DNA from: Nocardioides sp. QY071
Lineage (GTDB): Bacteria > Actinomycetota > Actinomycetes > Propionibacteriales > Nocardioidaceae
Reading direction: 5' to 3'
Assembly: GCF_029961765.1 (NCBI RefSeq)
Contig: NZ_CP124681.1
Location: 2,542,001 to 2,606,000 of the forward strand
DNA length: 64,000 nt
This document shows, piece by piece, positions 43,455 through 52,122 of this stretch. The translations under genes were made by a program, and so were the position numbers. Every line of letters begins with the position of its first letter. Positions within the stretch are counted from its first letter, which is position 1. Below the pieces are notes generated by a model. It was given only the letters and a program-made list of their open reading frames with translations. It did no database searches and was not told where the DNA came from.

Positions 43455-44618
43455 ATGGTCACGTTGAGCATCATCAAGGCCGACACCGGGGGCTGGGTGG
43501 GACACAGCGCCGTGCACGGCGAGCAGATGGAGGAGGCGCGAAGGCGCGTCGTCCGGGCCCGCGAGACGGGTCTGTTGATCGACGGCTACGTCGGCGCCTG
43601 CGGCGACGACCTGGCCCTGATCATGACCCACGACTGTGGCGTCGAGGACCAGCGCATCCATGGCTTCGCATGGGAGGTCTTCGAGGCCACCACCCAGGTC
43701 GCCAACCGGCTCGGGCTCTATGGAGCGGGTCAGGACCTGCTGAAGGACGCGTTCTCCGGGAACCTGCGGGGGATGGGCCCGGGCTATGCCGAGCTCGAGA
43801 TGGACGAGCGGCGCAGCGAGCCCGTGCTGTGCTTCCTGGCGGACAAGACCGAGCCCGGCGCCTGGAACCTGCCGCTGTACAAGATGTTCGCCGACCCGTT
43901 CAACACGGCCGGCCTGGTGATCGACGCGACGATGCACGCCGGGTTCGTCTTCGAGGTCTACGACCTCTACGCCGAGAAGTACCTCGAGTTCAGCTGCCCC
44001 GACGAGATCTATGACCTGCTGATGTACATCGGCGCGCCGGCCCGCTACGTGGTCCACTCCGTACGCTCCCGGGCGACCGGAGCCGTGGCCGCGGCCACGA
44101 GCACCCAGCGACTCTCGCTGATCGCGGGCAAGTACGTCGGCAAGGACGACCCCGTGATGATCGTGCGTTGCCAGTCGGGCTTCCCGGCGGTCGGCGAGGC
44201 CGTCGAGCCGTTCGCCCAGGCCTTCAGTGTCGCGGGCTGCATGCGCGGCTCGCACCATGCCCCGCTGATGCCGGTCGGCGTCGAGGACGCCCACCCGACC
44301 CGGTTCGACGGCCCGCCACGGGTCGTCGCCCTGGGCTTCCAGCTCCACGCGGGGCAGCTCGGACTGCCCCGCGACCTGTTCGCCGACCCCAGCTTCGACC
44401 GGGCCCGCAGCACCGCCAACGAGGTGATGGACTACCTGCGGCGGCACGGACCCTTCGAGCCGCACCGGCTCCCGCTGTCGGAGCTCGAGTACACGACGAT
44501 GCACGACTCGGAGGCGCGGCTGGCTGAGCGCTGGCAGCCCATCCCGGCGCCGCCGGAGCCGCGCGAGACCGTATCCGCGTCCCACACCGAGGGGCCGGGA
44601 GCTGAGCGGCAGGGATGA
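43455..44618 (+). CDS. Archaeal-type fructose-1,6-bisphosphate aldolase/phosphatase (class V FBPase)
   Basis: 387 residues. Starts TLSIIKADTGGWVGHSAVH, typical of this family, with acidic metal-site motifs (GDDLALIMTHDCG, DQRIHGFAWEVF), FLADKTEPGAWNLPLYKMF and IAGKYVGKDDPVMIV. Tyr227 and Lys230 (three apart) sit where the crystallised archaeal enzyme has Tyr229 and the Schiff-base Lys232. That suggests both aldolase and phosphatase activity, making fructose 6-phosphate irreversibly from triose phosphates. The last 25 residues are a disordered tail. The stop overlaps an ATG at 44615. Rare in Actinobacteria compared with class II FBPase (GlpX). Confidence 0.92.
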   Translation: MVTLSIIKADTGGWVGHSAVHGEQMEEARRRVVRARETGLLIDGYVGACGDDLALIMTHDCGVEDQRIHGFAWEVFEATTQVANRLGLYGAGQDLLKDAFSGNLRGMGPGYAELEMDERRSEPVLCFLADKTEPGAWNLPLYKMFADPFNTAGLVIDATMHAGFVFEVYDLYAEKYLEFSCPDEIYDLLMYIGAPARYVVHSVRSRATGAVAAATSTQRLSLIAGKYVGKDDPVMIVRCQSGFPAVGEAVEPFAQAFSVAGCMRGSHHAPLMPVGVEDAHPTRFDGPPRVVALGFQLHAGQLGLPRDLFADPSFDRARSTANEVMDYLRRHGPFEPHRLPLSELEYTTMHDSEARLAERWQPIPAPPEPRETVSASHTEGPGAERQG

Positions 44619-44712
44619 GCCCGCCGGGCCCCCTCCGCGGCACTCCACACGGCGGACCTGGCTGACCCGCTGCGGACTTCTGGTCCTCACCGCGGCAGCC
44701 GTCGCGTACGTC

Positions 44713-45723
44713 GTGCCGAGGCTGCTGGTCGAGACTCGCCGGTCCTGGTCGTCGGCTGGTGCGGCCGTCGAGGTGCTGCTGGTGCTCGCCCTGGTCGCGG
44801 AGCTGGCGTCATCCGGGTGCTTCAGCGCGCTCAGCCGCGTGCTGCTGCCGAGCGCCGCGCGCCCGCCGTACCCCGTGATGCTGGCCATCGACGTGACGGG
44901 GAACGGCTTCAGCCACGTCGTCCCCGGCGGCGGCGCGGCGGCGGCAGCACTCCGGTTCCGGCTCCTTGCCCGAGTCGGTGTGCCGCCGTCCGACGCCGTC
45001 GGCGCGGCGGCGGCAGCACTCCGGTTCCGGCTCCTTGCCCGAGTCGGTGTGCCGCCGTCCGACGCCGTCGGCGCGGCGGCCCTGGAGTCGGCGATCTCCG
45101 TCCTGTGGCTGGCCGCGGCCCTCGTGATCGGCCTGGTCGCCGCAGTCCCGGCTCCGGAGACGCACCCCTTCCTCAAGACGGCGCTGGTGCTGGCCGTGGT
45201 GTCCATGACGACGTTCGGCGGCCTGGTCGCGGTGCTGGCCGTGCGTCCGGACCTGGTGGTGACGGTCACCGCGGCCATCGCCGACCGCCTGCCGCTGGTG
45301 CAGCAGGCCGGGCTCGAACGGCTGGTGCGGGCCGTGCTGCTCCAGGTGCGGCTGGTCGTGGGCAACCGCTCCCGCAGGACCCGGGCCGTGCTGTGGGGCC
45401 TGGGGAACTGGACCTGTGACGCCCTCGCCCTGTACCTGTGCGTGTGGGCGTTCGGGGACCCGCCGAGCGTCGGCGCCCTGCTGACGACCTATGCCCTGGT
45501 GTCGCTGATCGCATTGTTGCCTCTCACACCCGGTGGCCTCGGCCTTGTCGAGGGCGTCGCTGTCCCCGTGCTGTTGTCCTTCGGGACGGGCCAGGAAGCC
45601 GCCCTGCTGGGCGTCCTGGCGTGGCGCCTTTTCGCGTTCTGGCTTCCGATCCCGCTCGCCGGCGGTGCCTACCTGTGGTTGCGCCGCGGGACCGCGGGGG
45701 CACCGGCCGGCGGTCCGTCGTGA
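44713..45723 (+). CDS. Flippase-like membrane protein (lysylphosphatidylglycerol synthase TM family), 5' end probably disrupted
   Basis: 336 residues from GTG 44713, with about seven to eight membrane helices and the family's GNGFSHVVPGGGAAAAALRF and LLPLTPGGLGLVEGVAV (PGGLG..E) motifs. In-frame coding signal continues upstream to about 44617 (TWLTRCGLLVLTAAAVAYVV, a membrane helix) but has no start codon. An ATG at 44615 overlaps the FBP aldolase stop as is usual here, yet its frame stops after 16 codons. One missing base in the G/C run 44633-44645 would join them. It also contains a 69-bp tandem duplication. Function probably lipid-related transport; inferred. Confidence 0.7.
   Translation: MPRLLVETRRSWSSAGAAVEVLLVLALVAELASSGCFSALSRVLLPSAARPPYPVMLAIDVTGNGFSHVVPGGGAAAAALRFRLLARVGVPPSDAVGAAAAALRFRLLARVGVPPSDAVGAAALESAISVLWLAAALVIGLVAAVPAPETHPFLKTALVLAVVSMTTFGGLVAVLAVRPDLVVTVTAAIADRLPLVQQAGLERLVRAVLLQVRLVVGNRSRRTRAVLWGLGNWTCDALALYLCVWAFGDPPSVGALLTTYALVSLIALLPLTPGGLGLVEGVAVPVLLSFGTGQEAALLGVLAWRLFAFWLPIPLAGGAYLWLRRGTAGAPAGGPS
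44932..45069 (+). repeat. Perfect 69-bp tandem duplication
   Basis: Two identical 69-bp units (44932-45000 and 45001-45069) followed by about 12 matching bases of a third. In frame, they duplicate 23 residues (beginning GAAAAALRFRLLARVG) of the flippase-like protein near its signature loop. Perfect identity suggests a very recent event or an assembly artefact. Confidence 0.95.
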
Positions 45724-45724
45724 A

Positions 45725-45761
45725 CGGACTCTTGGCCCCTGCGGCCAGGGACACTCGGCCC
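45725..45761. promoter_or_regulatory. Paired DevR-like boxes
   Basis: CGGACTCTTGGCCC (45725-45738) and GGGACACTCGGCCC (45748-45761), starts 23 bp apart, just before the M50 protease start at 45797. Confidence 0.55.
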
Positions 45762-45796
45762 TGTCCGGCGGTCGGGGGCCGTCCCATGCTGGGGAG

Positions 45797-46927
45797 GTGC
45801 GCGGACACCTGCGACTGGGACGCCCCCTGGGGTTCCCGGTGGAGATCAGCTGGTCCACCCTGGTCGTGGTGGGCATCTTGACCTGGGCACTCGCTGACGG
45901 CGTGCTGCCGGTCGCAGCACCGGGATACGCGAGGCTGTCGTACTACCTCGCCGGACTCGTGGGCGCGCTGACCCTGATCGGATCGCTGCTCGCCCACGAG
46001 CTCGCCCACGCCGTGGCGGCCAGGCGGTCGGGAGTACAGGTGGAACGGCTGACCCTGTGGCTGTTCGGAGGTGTCGCGACGCTGCGGGGAGATCCGCGCA
46101 ACCCTCGGGCGGAGCTCCGGATCGCGGCTGTGGGGCCGGTGACCAGCCTCGCGATCGCGGTCGCCATGGCCGCGGTGTGGGCCGCGCTCGGGCAGGCCGG
46201 CGCCGACGAGCTGGTCGTGTCCGTGGCCGGGTGGCTGGCCCTCACCAACGGGATGCTCGCCGTGTTCAACCTGCTGCCCGGAGCACCGCTCGACGGTGGA
46301 CGGATCCTGCGTGCCGTGCTCTGGTGGCGCCGGGGTGACCGGGTCAGCGCCGCCAGCACAGCTGCAGCAGCCGGACAGGTGCTGGGCTGGTGCCTCATCG
46401 CGACCGCGACCATGGCCGTGCTGCTCGGTGATGTCGTCGACGGGCTGTGGCTCACGATGATCGGGTGGTTCGTGCTGACCGCGGCCCGCACCGAGCAGGT
46501 GGCTACCCAGGCGGAGCGAGCGCTGGGAGGCATCGTCGTCCGTGACGTGATGAGCACCGGGGTGCGTACCGGTTCGGCTGACACGACGGTGGACGAGTTC
46601 ATCTCACGCTACGTCGTGAGCGGTCACCACTCGTGCTACCCGGTGGTCGAGGCCGGGGGAGCGGTCGTCGGCCTGATGACCCTCGGGTGCCTGCGAGCCG
46701 TCCCCGCCGCGGCCCGGTCGACCACCTCGGCCCGAGACGCGTGCCTGCGGATGGAGGAGATCGCCCGCTGCGGACCCGACGAGCCGTTGGTCCAAGTCCT
46801 GTCGCGGGTCACCCGGCAGTCCGGACTACGTGCGCTCGTCTTCCAGGACGGCCTGCTCGTCGGCATCGTGACGCCGTCCGACGTCGCGCGCACCCTGGAG
46901 TCGCGGGCCCTGGCGGCGACCCGATGA
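45797..46927 (+). CDS. Site-2-type M50 zinc protease with CBS domains (Rip3/Rv2625c-like)
   Basis: 376 residues. Six-helix membrane core with the zinc motif LLAHELAHAV (His67, Glu68, His71) and the third ligand in PLDGGRILRA (Asp166). The C-terminal part holds a CBS pair (DVMSTGVRTGSADTTVDEF; RALVFQDGLLVGIVTPSDVA). This is the Rv2625c arrangement, a DosR-regulon protein. Such proteases cut membrane substrates such as anti-sigma factors; CBS modules could respond to adenine nucleotides. GTG 45797 is very close to GGGGAG, so initiation may be weak or elsewhere. The stop overlaps the debranching enzyme start. Confidence 0.92.
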   Translation: MRGHLRLGRPLGFPVEISWSTLVVVGILTWALADGVLPVAAPGYARLSYYLAGLVGALTLIGSLLAHELAHAVAARRSGVQVERLTLWLFGGVATLRGDPRNPRAELRIAAVGPVTSLAIAVAMAAVWAALGQAGADELVVSVAGWLALTNGMLAVFNLLPGAPLDGGRILRAVLWWRRGDRVSAASTAAAAGQVLGWCLIATATMAVLLGDVVDGLWLTMIGWFVLTAARTEQVATQAERALGGIVVRDVMSTGVRTGSADTTVDEFISRYVVSGHHSCYPVVEAGGAVVGLMTLGCLRAVPAAARSTTSARDACLRMEEIARCGPDEPLVQVLSRVTRQSGLRALVFQDGLLVGIVTPSDVARTLESRALAATR

Positions 46928-48996
46928 CGGAGCCGTGGCTCTTCGCCGAGACGCCGGCCACGTTGGCGGCGACCAGCGTCACCGTCATGGAGGGCACGAC
47001 CTTCTGTATCGGCGACGGAGCGGGCGACCTCGGTGGCGTGGACCCGGGAGGCTTGTTCGTGCGCGACACCCGGGTGCTGCTGGTCTGGGATCTCGTTGTC
47101 GCCGGGCGCAGGGCGGCGCCCCTGAACGTCCACCACGAGTCGCCGTACTCCGTGGTGCACGTCGGACACCTCCGCCTCCCCTCCGCGGAGGGGGCGCAGG
47201 AGGTCTTGGTGACCCGGCACCGGGTGGTGGGCGACGGCATGCGGGAGGAGATCGGTCTCGTGAACTGCTCCGGGCGAGCGTGCCGCGTCGACCTGCGACT
47301 GCTCGTCGGGGCCGACCTGGCCGACCTGTTCGAAGTCAAGGACGGGCGCGTGCCCGGACGTCCGCTACCGACGACAGTCGAGCGTCACAACCACCTGCGG
47401 GTGGACGGGGATCGTGCGTCCGGATCCGGTGTCGTGATCGTCCCGGACGACGCGGCGGTCGCCGACGCAGGCAGCCTCTTGTGGAGCGTCGAGCTCGAGC
47501 CCCACCAGGCGTGGACCACGGATGTCGAGGTCCTGGTGAGGGTGGGCGGCGAGCTGCTGGCCGCGCTGCATCCACGTGGTCTCCCGGCGAGCGAGGCGCT
47601 GCCCTTCCAGCGGCGGGCCGACTGGTGGGCTGCCGCACCGACGCTGGAAACCCCGGACCGACGGACCCGGGAGGTGCTGCGGACCAGCGTCGAGGACCTC
47701 GGCAGCCTCCGGATCATGGACCCGGCGCATCCTGATCAGCAGGCCGTCGCGGCAGGGGCTCCGTGGTTCATGGCCCTGTTCGGACGTGACTCGCTGATCT
47801 CGTCGCTGATGCTCCTGCCGCTCGCGCCCGATCTGGCGCTGGGCACCTGCCGCGCGCTAGCCGCGCATCAGGGACGCGAACGGGTCGACGTGACGGAGGA
47901 GGAGGCCGGCCGGATCCTGCACGAGCTGCGCCTGGGCCCGGCCGGCACCTTGGCGCTCGGCGGTGGCAGCGCGTACTTCGGCAGCGTCGACGCCACGCCA
48001 CTCTTCGTGATGACGATGGGCGAGATAGTGCGTTGGTGCGGGCCGGAGGCCGTGACGCCCGACCTGATGGGTGCGGTGGACCGGGCCCTGGACTGGATCG
48101 CGAGGTCCAGCGACCACGAAGGCTTCCTGTCCTACGCCCGAATGACCCCGCAGGGGCTGCGGAACCAGGGCTGGAAGGACTCGTGGGACGGCGTCAACTT
48201 CGCTGACGGTCGGCTGGCCGAGGCGCCGATAGCCCTGGCCGAGGTCCAGGGATATGTCTACGCGGCCCTGTTGGCTCGCGCCACGCTGGCGGAGGCGCTC
48301 GAGGGAGGTCGCGGCGCCGACACCTGGCGTCGTCGCGCGGACGACCTCAAGGAACGCTTCGACGAGCGGTTCTGGCTTCCGGAGCTCGGCTGGTTCGCTT
48401 CCGCGCTCGACCGTGACGAGCGACCTGTCGACGCACTGACGTCGGCACTCGGCCATCTGCTGTGGACGGGCATCGTCGACTCGTCGCGAGCCGATCGGGT
48501 GGCAGAGCTACTGCTGTCACCCGAGCTCTTCTCAGGATGGGGCGTCCGGACGCTCGCGACATCGATGGCGCGCTACGACCCGCTGAGCTACCACAACGGG
48601 TCGGTCTGGCCACACGACACCGCCATCGCTGTCTCCGGGCTGGCTCGCTACGGCTACCACGACGGGGCCGCTCAGGTGGCTGACGGTCTGCTCGACGCCT
48701 CCCTGTGCTTCGAGCATCGCCTGCCGGAGCTGTTCGGCGGGTTCGCCCGCGGTACACCCACGGTCCCCGTCCCCTACCCGGCAGCGTGTGCGCCCCAGGC
48801 GTGGGCCGCCGCAGCGCCGGTGGAGCTGCTGCGTGCCCTGATCGGCCTCACGCCGGCGGACGACGGACTGGCGTGCACGCCCTTCGTCCCACACGGGTTG
48901 CTCCCTCTCCGGTTGGACGGGGTGCGCAGCCGCGGTGCGTCCTACCTGGTCGAGGTGGCGTCCGACGGGCGGCACCGGGTACGGCGTCGCACCTGA
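46924..48996 (+). CDS. Glycogen debranching enzyme-like (amylo-alpha-1,6-glucosidase family)
   Basis: 690 residues. N-terminal domain of the GDE_N_bis type (FCIGDGAGDLGGVDPGGLFV, RDTRVLLVWDLVV). C-terminal (alpha/alpha)6 barrel with GAPWFMALFGRDSLISSLML, NQGWKDSWDGVNFADGR and YHNGSVWPHDTAIAVSGL, the GH15/GH133-like motifs. Likely removes alpha-1,6 branches from glycogen or acts on related glucans; cytoplasmic. It is coupled to the M50 protease (ATGA). Together with the GH65 phosphorylase it suggests use of stored glucans. Confidence 0.9.
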   Translation: MTEPWLFAETPATLAATSVTVMEGTTFCIGDGAGDLGGVDPGGLFVRDTRVLLVWDLVVAGRRAAPLNVHHESPYSVVHVGHLRLPSAEGAQEVLVTRHRVVGDGMREEIGLVNCSGRACRVDLRLLVGADLADLFEVKDGRVPGRPLPTTVERHNHLRVDGDRASGSGVVIVPDDAAVADAGSLLWSVELEPHQAWTTDVEVLVRVGGELLAALHPRGLPASEALPFQRRADWWAAAPTLETPDRRTREVLRTSVEDLGSLRIMDPAHPDQQAVAAGAPWFMALFGRDSLISSLMLLPLAPDLALGTCRALAAHQGRERVDVTEEEAGRILHELRLGPAGTLALGGGSAYFGSVDATPLFVMTMGEIVRWCGPEAVTPDLMGAVDRALDWIARSSDHEGFLSYARMTPQGLRNQGWKDSWDGVNFADGRLAEAPIALAEVQGYVYAALLARATLAEALEGGRGADTWRRRADDLKERFDERFWLPELGWFASALDRDERPVDALTSALGHLLWTGIVDSSRADRVAELLLSPELFSGWGVRTLATSMARYDPLSYHNGSVWPHDTAIAVSGLARYGYHDGAAQVADGLLDASLCFEHRLPELFGGFARGTPTVPVPYPAACAPQAWAAAAPVELLRALIGLTPADDGLACTPFVPHGLLPLRLDGVRSRGASYLVEVASDGRHRVRRRT

Positions 48997-49022
48997 GCAG
49001 CAGGTCGCTGGTCCTACGGTCG

Positions 49023-49036
49023 GGGACTTCCGGCCC
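49023..49036. promoter_or_regulatory. DevR-like box
   Basis: GGGACTTCCGGCCC, 74 bp before the phosphoribosyltransferase-hydrolase start at 49110 and after the debranching enzyme stop. A weak copy, TGGTCCTACGGTCG, abuts it upstream (49009-49022). Confidence 0.55.
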
Positions 49037-49109
49037 TGACCATCTGGTGGGCGCCGGGCGCAGGATCGCTGCACGGCCGACCGCACGAGACGAGGATCGA
49101 GGACCGGCG

Positions 49110-50462
49110 ATGAGCACTGGAACCGACATGACGTTCGCCGACCGCGTGGATGCCGGACGCCAGCTGGCACAGCGGCTCCAGCACCTGCGTGGCCAGGACG
49201 TGGTGGTGCTGGGACTTCCCCGAGGCGGGGTGCCTGTCGCCTACGAGGTGGCGCGCGGGTTGCGAGCTCCGCTCGACGTGATCGTGGTGCGCAAGCTCGG
49301 CCTGCCCTTCCAGCCCGAGCTGGCCATGGGGGCGATCGGCGAGGGCGGCTACGAGGTACTCGACAGGGGCCTCATCGCGCGCACCGGTGTGACACCTCGG
49401 CAGGTCGAGTCCGTCCGGGCCCACGAGCGAGCCGAGCTCGAGGACCGGGTACGACGATTCCGCCGTGGAAGAGAACCCGTCGATCTGTCGGGACGCACCG
49501 CGGTCATCGTCGACGACGGAGTCGCGACCGGTGCCACGGCGGTCGTGGCCTGCCGGGCCGCGCGACACCTGGGAGCAGCGCGGGTGCTGGTCGCCGCGCC
49601 GGTGGGGCCGCGGGGGCTGCGCCGGCAGGACCTCGGCGCGGACGACGTCGTCCTGGTCCGGGCCCCCGAGCCGTTCTGGGCGGTCGGCCGGCACTACCGC
49701 GACTTCAGGCCCACCACCGACGACGAGGTCGTCGCCCTGCTCGACGCGGCGTACACCGACCGGGCGCCGACCGGGCCGAGCGGGACCGGCCACGATGCCG
49801 ACGTCGAGATCCCGATGGGGGACGTCGTCCTGCATGGCCACCTGCACCTGCCGGCGCAGCCACGGGGCGTCGTGGTCTTCGCCCACGGCACCGGGAGCAG
49901 CCGCCACAGCAGCCGCAACCAGTACGTCGCCCACGTGCTGCGCGAGGCGGGCCTCGGCACGCTCCTGCTGGACCTGCTCACCCCCGAGGAGGAGCCGGAC
50001 CGCGCAAACGTCTTCGACATCGCCCTGCTGGCCGGCCGGGTGGCGACCGCCGTCAGGTGGCTGCGCACGCGGCCGGATGTCGGCGTGGCCCGGATCGGCC
50101 TGTTCGGGGCGAGCACCGGCGCGGGCGCCGCTTTGTGGGCTGCGGCGGACACCGAGCTCGACATCGCCGCGGTGGTCTCCCGCGGTGGACGTCCGGACCT
50201 GGCCGGTCCGCACCTGGGCAACGTGACGGCGCCGACCCTCCTGATCGTCGGCGGCGCGGATCCGCAGGTGCTGCGACTGAACCAGCTGGCCGCCGACCGG
50301 CTGGGTGGCGTGAGCCGGCTGCGGGTCGTGCCGCGCGCGACGCACCTGTTCGAGGAGCCCGGGACGCTGCGTGAGGTCGCGCACCTCGCTCGGGAGTGGT
50401 TCAGCCACTACCTGCTGGCCGCGACGCACCGGTCGGGGACCGGGCCGGTGGTCACCAGATGA
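49110..50462 (+). CDS. Phosphoribosyltransferase-dienelactone hydrolase fusion (Rv0571c-like)
   Basis: 450 residues. N-terminal PRTase domain (1-215) with VVVLGLPRGGVPVAYEVA and the PRPP loop AVIVDDGVATGATAVVA. C-terminal alpha/beta hydrolase (about 225-440) with VVFAHGTGSSRHSSRN, nucleophile region LFGASTGAGAAL (GxSxG), acid region LIVGGADPQVL and His in RATHLFEEPG. Rv0571c in the M. tuberculosis DosR regulon has the same fusion. Substrates are unknown. GAGGA precedes ATG 49110. The stop overlaps the erythromycin-esterase-like gene. Confidence 0.93.
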   Translation: MSTGTDMTFADRVDAGRQLAQRLQHLRGQDVVVLGLPRGGVPVAYEVARGLRAPLDVIVVRKLGLPFQPELAMGAIGEGGYEVLDRGLIARTGVTPRQVESVRAHERAELEDRVRRFRRGREPVDLSGRTAVIVDDGVATGATAVVACRAARHLGAARVLVAAPVGPRGLRRQDLGADDVVLVRAPEPFWAVGRHYRDFRPTTDDEVVALLDAAYTDRAPTGPSGTGHDADVEIPMGDVVLHGHLHLPAQPRGVVVFAHGTGSSRHSSRNQYVAHVLREAGLGTLLLDLLTPEEEPDRANVFDIALLAGRVATAVRWLRTRPDVGVARIGLFGASTGAGAALWAAADTELDIAAVVSRGGRPDLAGPHLGNVTAPTLLIVGGADPQVLRLNQLAADRLGGVSRLRVVPRATHLFEEPGTLREVAHLAREWFSHYLLAATHRSGTGPVVTR

Positions 50463-51778
50463 GTACTCGCCTTGACGCCCTCGACCGGGCGGCAGCGTCC
50501 CAGGCCCAGCGCTTGGCGCGCCCTCTCGTCACCGCGGCGGACCTCGATCCACTGGTGGCGCGCCTGGGCCCGGTCCGGTTGGCCTGCCTCGGTGAGGCGT
50601 CGCACGGCACCCGCGAGTTCTACCGGTGGCGGGCCGAGCTGAGTCGGCGCCTCATCGAGGAGAGGGGATTCACCTGGATCGGGGTCGAGGGGGACTGGCC
50701 CGACTGCTGGCGGGTCAACCGCTGGCTGCGCGCTCCAGAGGAGGATCGGCGCACGGCACGCGACGTGCTCGCGGACTTCGGGCGCTGGCCGACCTGGATG
50801 TGGGCCAACACCGACGTCGCCGACTTCCTCGACTGGCTCCGCGCCCTCAACCTCGCCCGGCCGCTCGACCGCCGTGTCGGCTTCTACGGCCTCGACGTCT
50901 ACTCCCTGTGGGACTCACTTCGCGAGATCCACGACTGGCTCGCCGAGCACGCCCCGGACGCCCTGCCGGACGCCCGTCGTGCGTGGCAGTGCTTCGTTCC
51001 CTATCGCGAGGACCCCCATCGCTACGCATGGGCGACCCGCTTGGTGCCCACCTCCTGCGAGGACGAGGTCGTCGCCCTGCTCGCCGAGGTCCGGCGCCGG
51101 CACGGGCAGGTCGCCGAGGGGGACGAGGATGCGTTCGCCGTCGTGCAGAACGCAGAGGTGGCCGCCAACGCCGAGCTGTACTACCGCACCATGGTGCGTG
51201 GCGATCGGGCCTCCTGGAACATCAGGGACCAGCACATGGTGCTCACGGTCGAGCGGATCGCGCGCCACCTCGGGCCCGAGGCGAAGGGTCTGGTCTGGGA
51301 GCACAACACGCACATCGGCGACGCGCGAGCGACCGACATGGCTGTGTCCGGGATGGTCAACGTCGGCCAGCTCCTGCGCGAACGGCACCGCGCCGCGGAT
51401 GTCGCGCTGGTGGGGTTCGCGGGCCATCGCGGCACAGTTCTCGCCGCCTCGGGGTGGGGCGAGCCGGAACGCGTCCTCCCCGTGCCGGAGGCGCGCCGGG
51501 GAAGCCACGAGGACCTCCTGCACCATGCCCTCGCCCGTCCCGCTGTGATCGCCTTCCCCGAGGATCGGACCGGTCCCTGGCTCGCCGACCGGCGCGGGCA
51601 CCGCGCCATCGGCGTCGTCTACGAGCCCTCCCAGGAGAGCGGCAACTACGTTCCGACGGTCATCGGGCAGCGCTACGACGCCCTGATCTGGCTCGAGCGG
51701 ACGCAGGCGCTCGTTCCGCTGCACCACGAGGCGCCCCCCGTCGAGCCCGAGCTCGAGACGGAGCCCTCAGGGTTCTGA
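50459..51778 (+). CDS. Erythromycin esterase family protein
   Basis: 439 residues. LACLGEASHGTREFYRWRAEL carries the catalytic His/Glu region of the EreA family; FTWIGVEGDWPDCWRVN, GLVWEHNTHIGDARATDM and VALVGFAGHRGT follow. Family members hydrolyse macrolide lactones in some bacteria, but those in DosR-type regulons (second half of Rv2030c) have no known substrate and do not prove resistance. The ATG overlaps the PRTase-hydrolase stop. In M. tuberculosis Rv2030c fuses a PRTase to this domain; here they are separate adjacent genes. Confidence 0.93.
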   Translation: MSTRLDALDRAAASQAQRLARPLVTAADLDPLVARLGPVRLACLGEASHGTREFYRWRAELSRRLIEERGFTWIGVEGDWPDCWRVNRWLRAPEEDRRTARDVLADFGRWPTWMWANTDVADFLDWLRALNLARPLDRRVGFYGLDVYSLWDSLREIHDWLAEHAPDALPDARRAWQCFVPYREDPHRYAWATRLVPTSCEDEVVALLAEVRRRHGQVAEGDEDAFAVVQNAEVAANAELYYRTMVRGDRASWNIRDQHMVLTVERIARHLGPEAKGLVWEHNTHIGDARATDMAVSGMVNVGQLLRERHRAADVALVGFAGHRGTVLAASGWGEPERVLPVPEARRGSHEDLLHHALARPAVIAFPEDRTGPWLADRRGHRAIGVVYEPSQESGNYVPTVIGQRYDALIWLERTQALVPLHHEAPPVEPELETEPSGF

Positions 51779-51790
51779 GTCGTCGTGGCC

Positions 51791-52006
51791 TCATCCGTGG
51801 AGGGCGCGCAGGGCGTCGTACACCATGTAGGCCGGCCAGAACACGCCCTGGACCACGGCCCACACGTGTTCTCCGAAGCCGTTGGCGCCCTGCCAGAACC
51901 AGACCCAGGCGCCGATGATCCCGAGCCCGTACAGGGCCTGCGGAGGGCTGGGCATGCGGCTGTCGATGCGCGTGGCAGAAGTCGTGGTGTCGTCGTTGTC
52001 GTCCAT
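51791..52006 (-). CDS. Small membrane protein
   Basis: 71 residues: acidic, Thr-rich N-terminus (MDDNDDTTTSATRIDSRMP) and two short aromatic hydrophobic stretches (ALYGLGIIGAWVWFWQGA; VWAVVQGVFWPAYMVYDAL). Family not recognised. A paired DevR-like box lies 37-71 bp upstream, shared with the divergent gene at 52123. The real existence is supported by codon usage and the promoter, not homology. Confidence 0.65.
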   Translation of the reverse strand: MDDNDDTTTSATRIDSRMPSPPQALYGLGIIGAWVWFWQGANGFGEHVWAVVQGVFWPAYMVYDALRALHG

Positions 52007-52042
52007 GCCTCATGGAACAGAGCCTGGCCGGTGTCAGCACAG

Positions 52043-52077
52043 AGGCCGAAGGTCCTCCTCCGGGGGCACCACGGCCC
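52043..52077. promoter_or_regulatory. Paired DevR-like boxes in divergent promoter
   Basis: AGGCCGAAGGTCCT (52043-52056) and GGGCACCACGGCCC (52064-52077), starts 21 bp apart, between two small membrane-protein genes. Confidence 0.5.
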
Positions 52078-52122
52078 TGGGCGCGGCGCTCGGAGCGCCC
52101 GATGCTGGCGGAGGGAGGAGGC

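Noticed and set aside
50459..51778. Erythromycin-esterase family gene as an antibiotic-resistance determinant
   Set aside because: The family includes many proteins without macrolide activity, and the context (next to a PRTase-hydrolase in a DevR-type regulon) does not indicate resistance.
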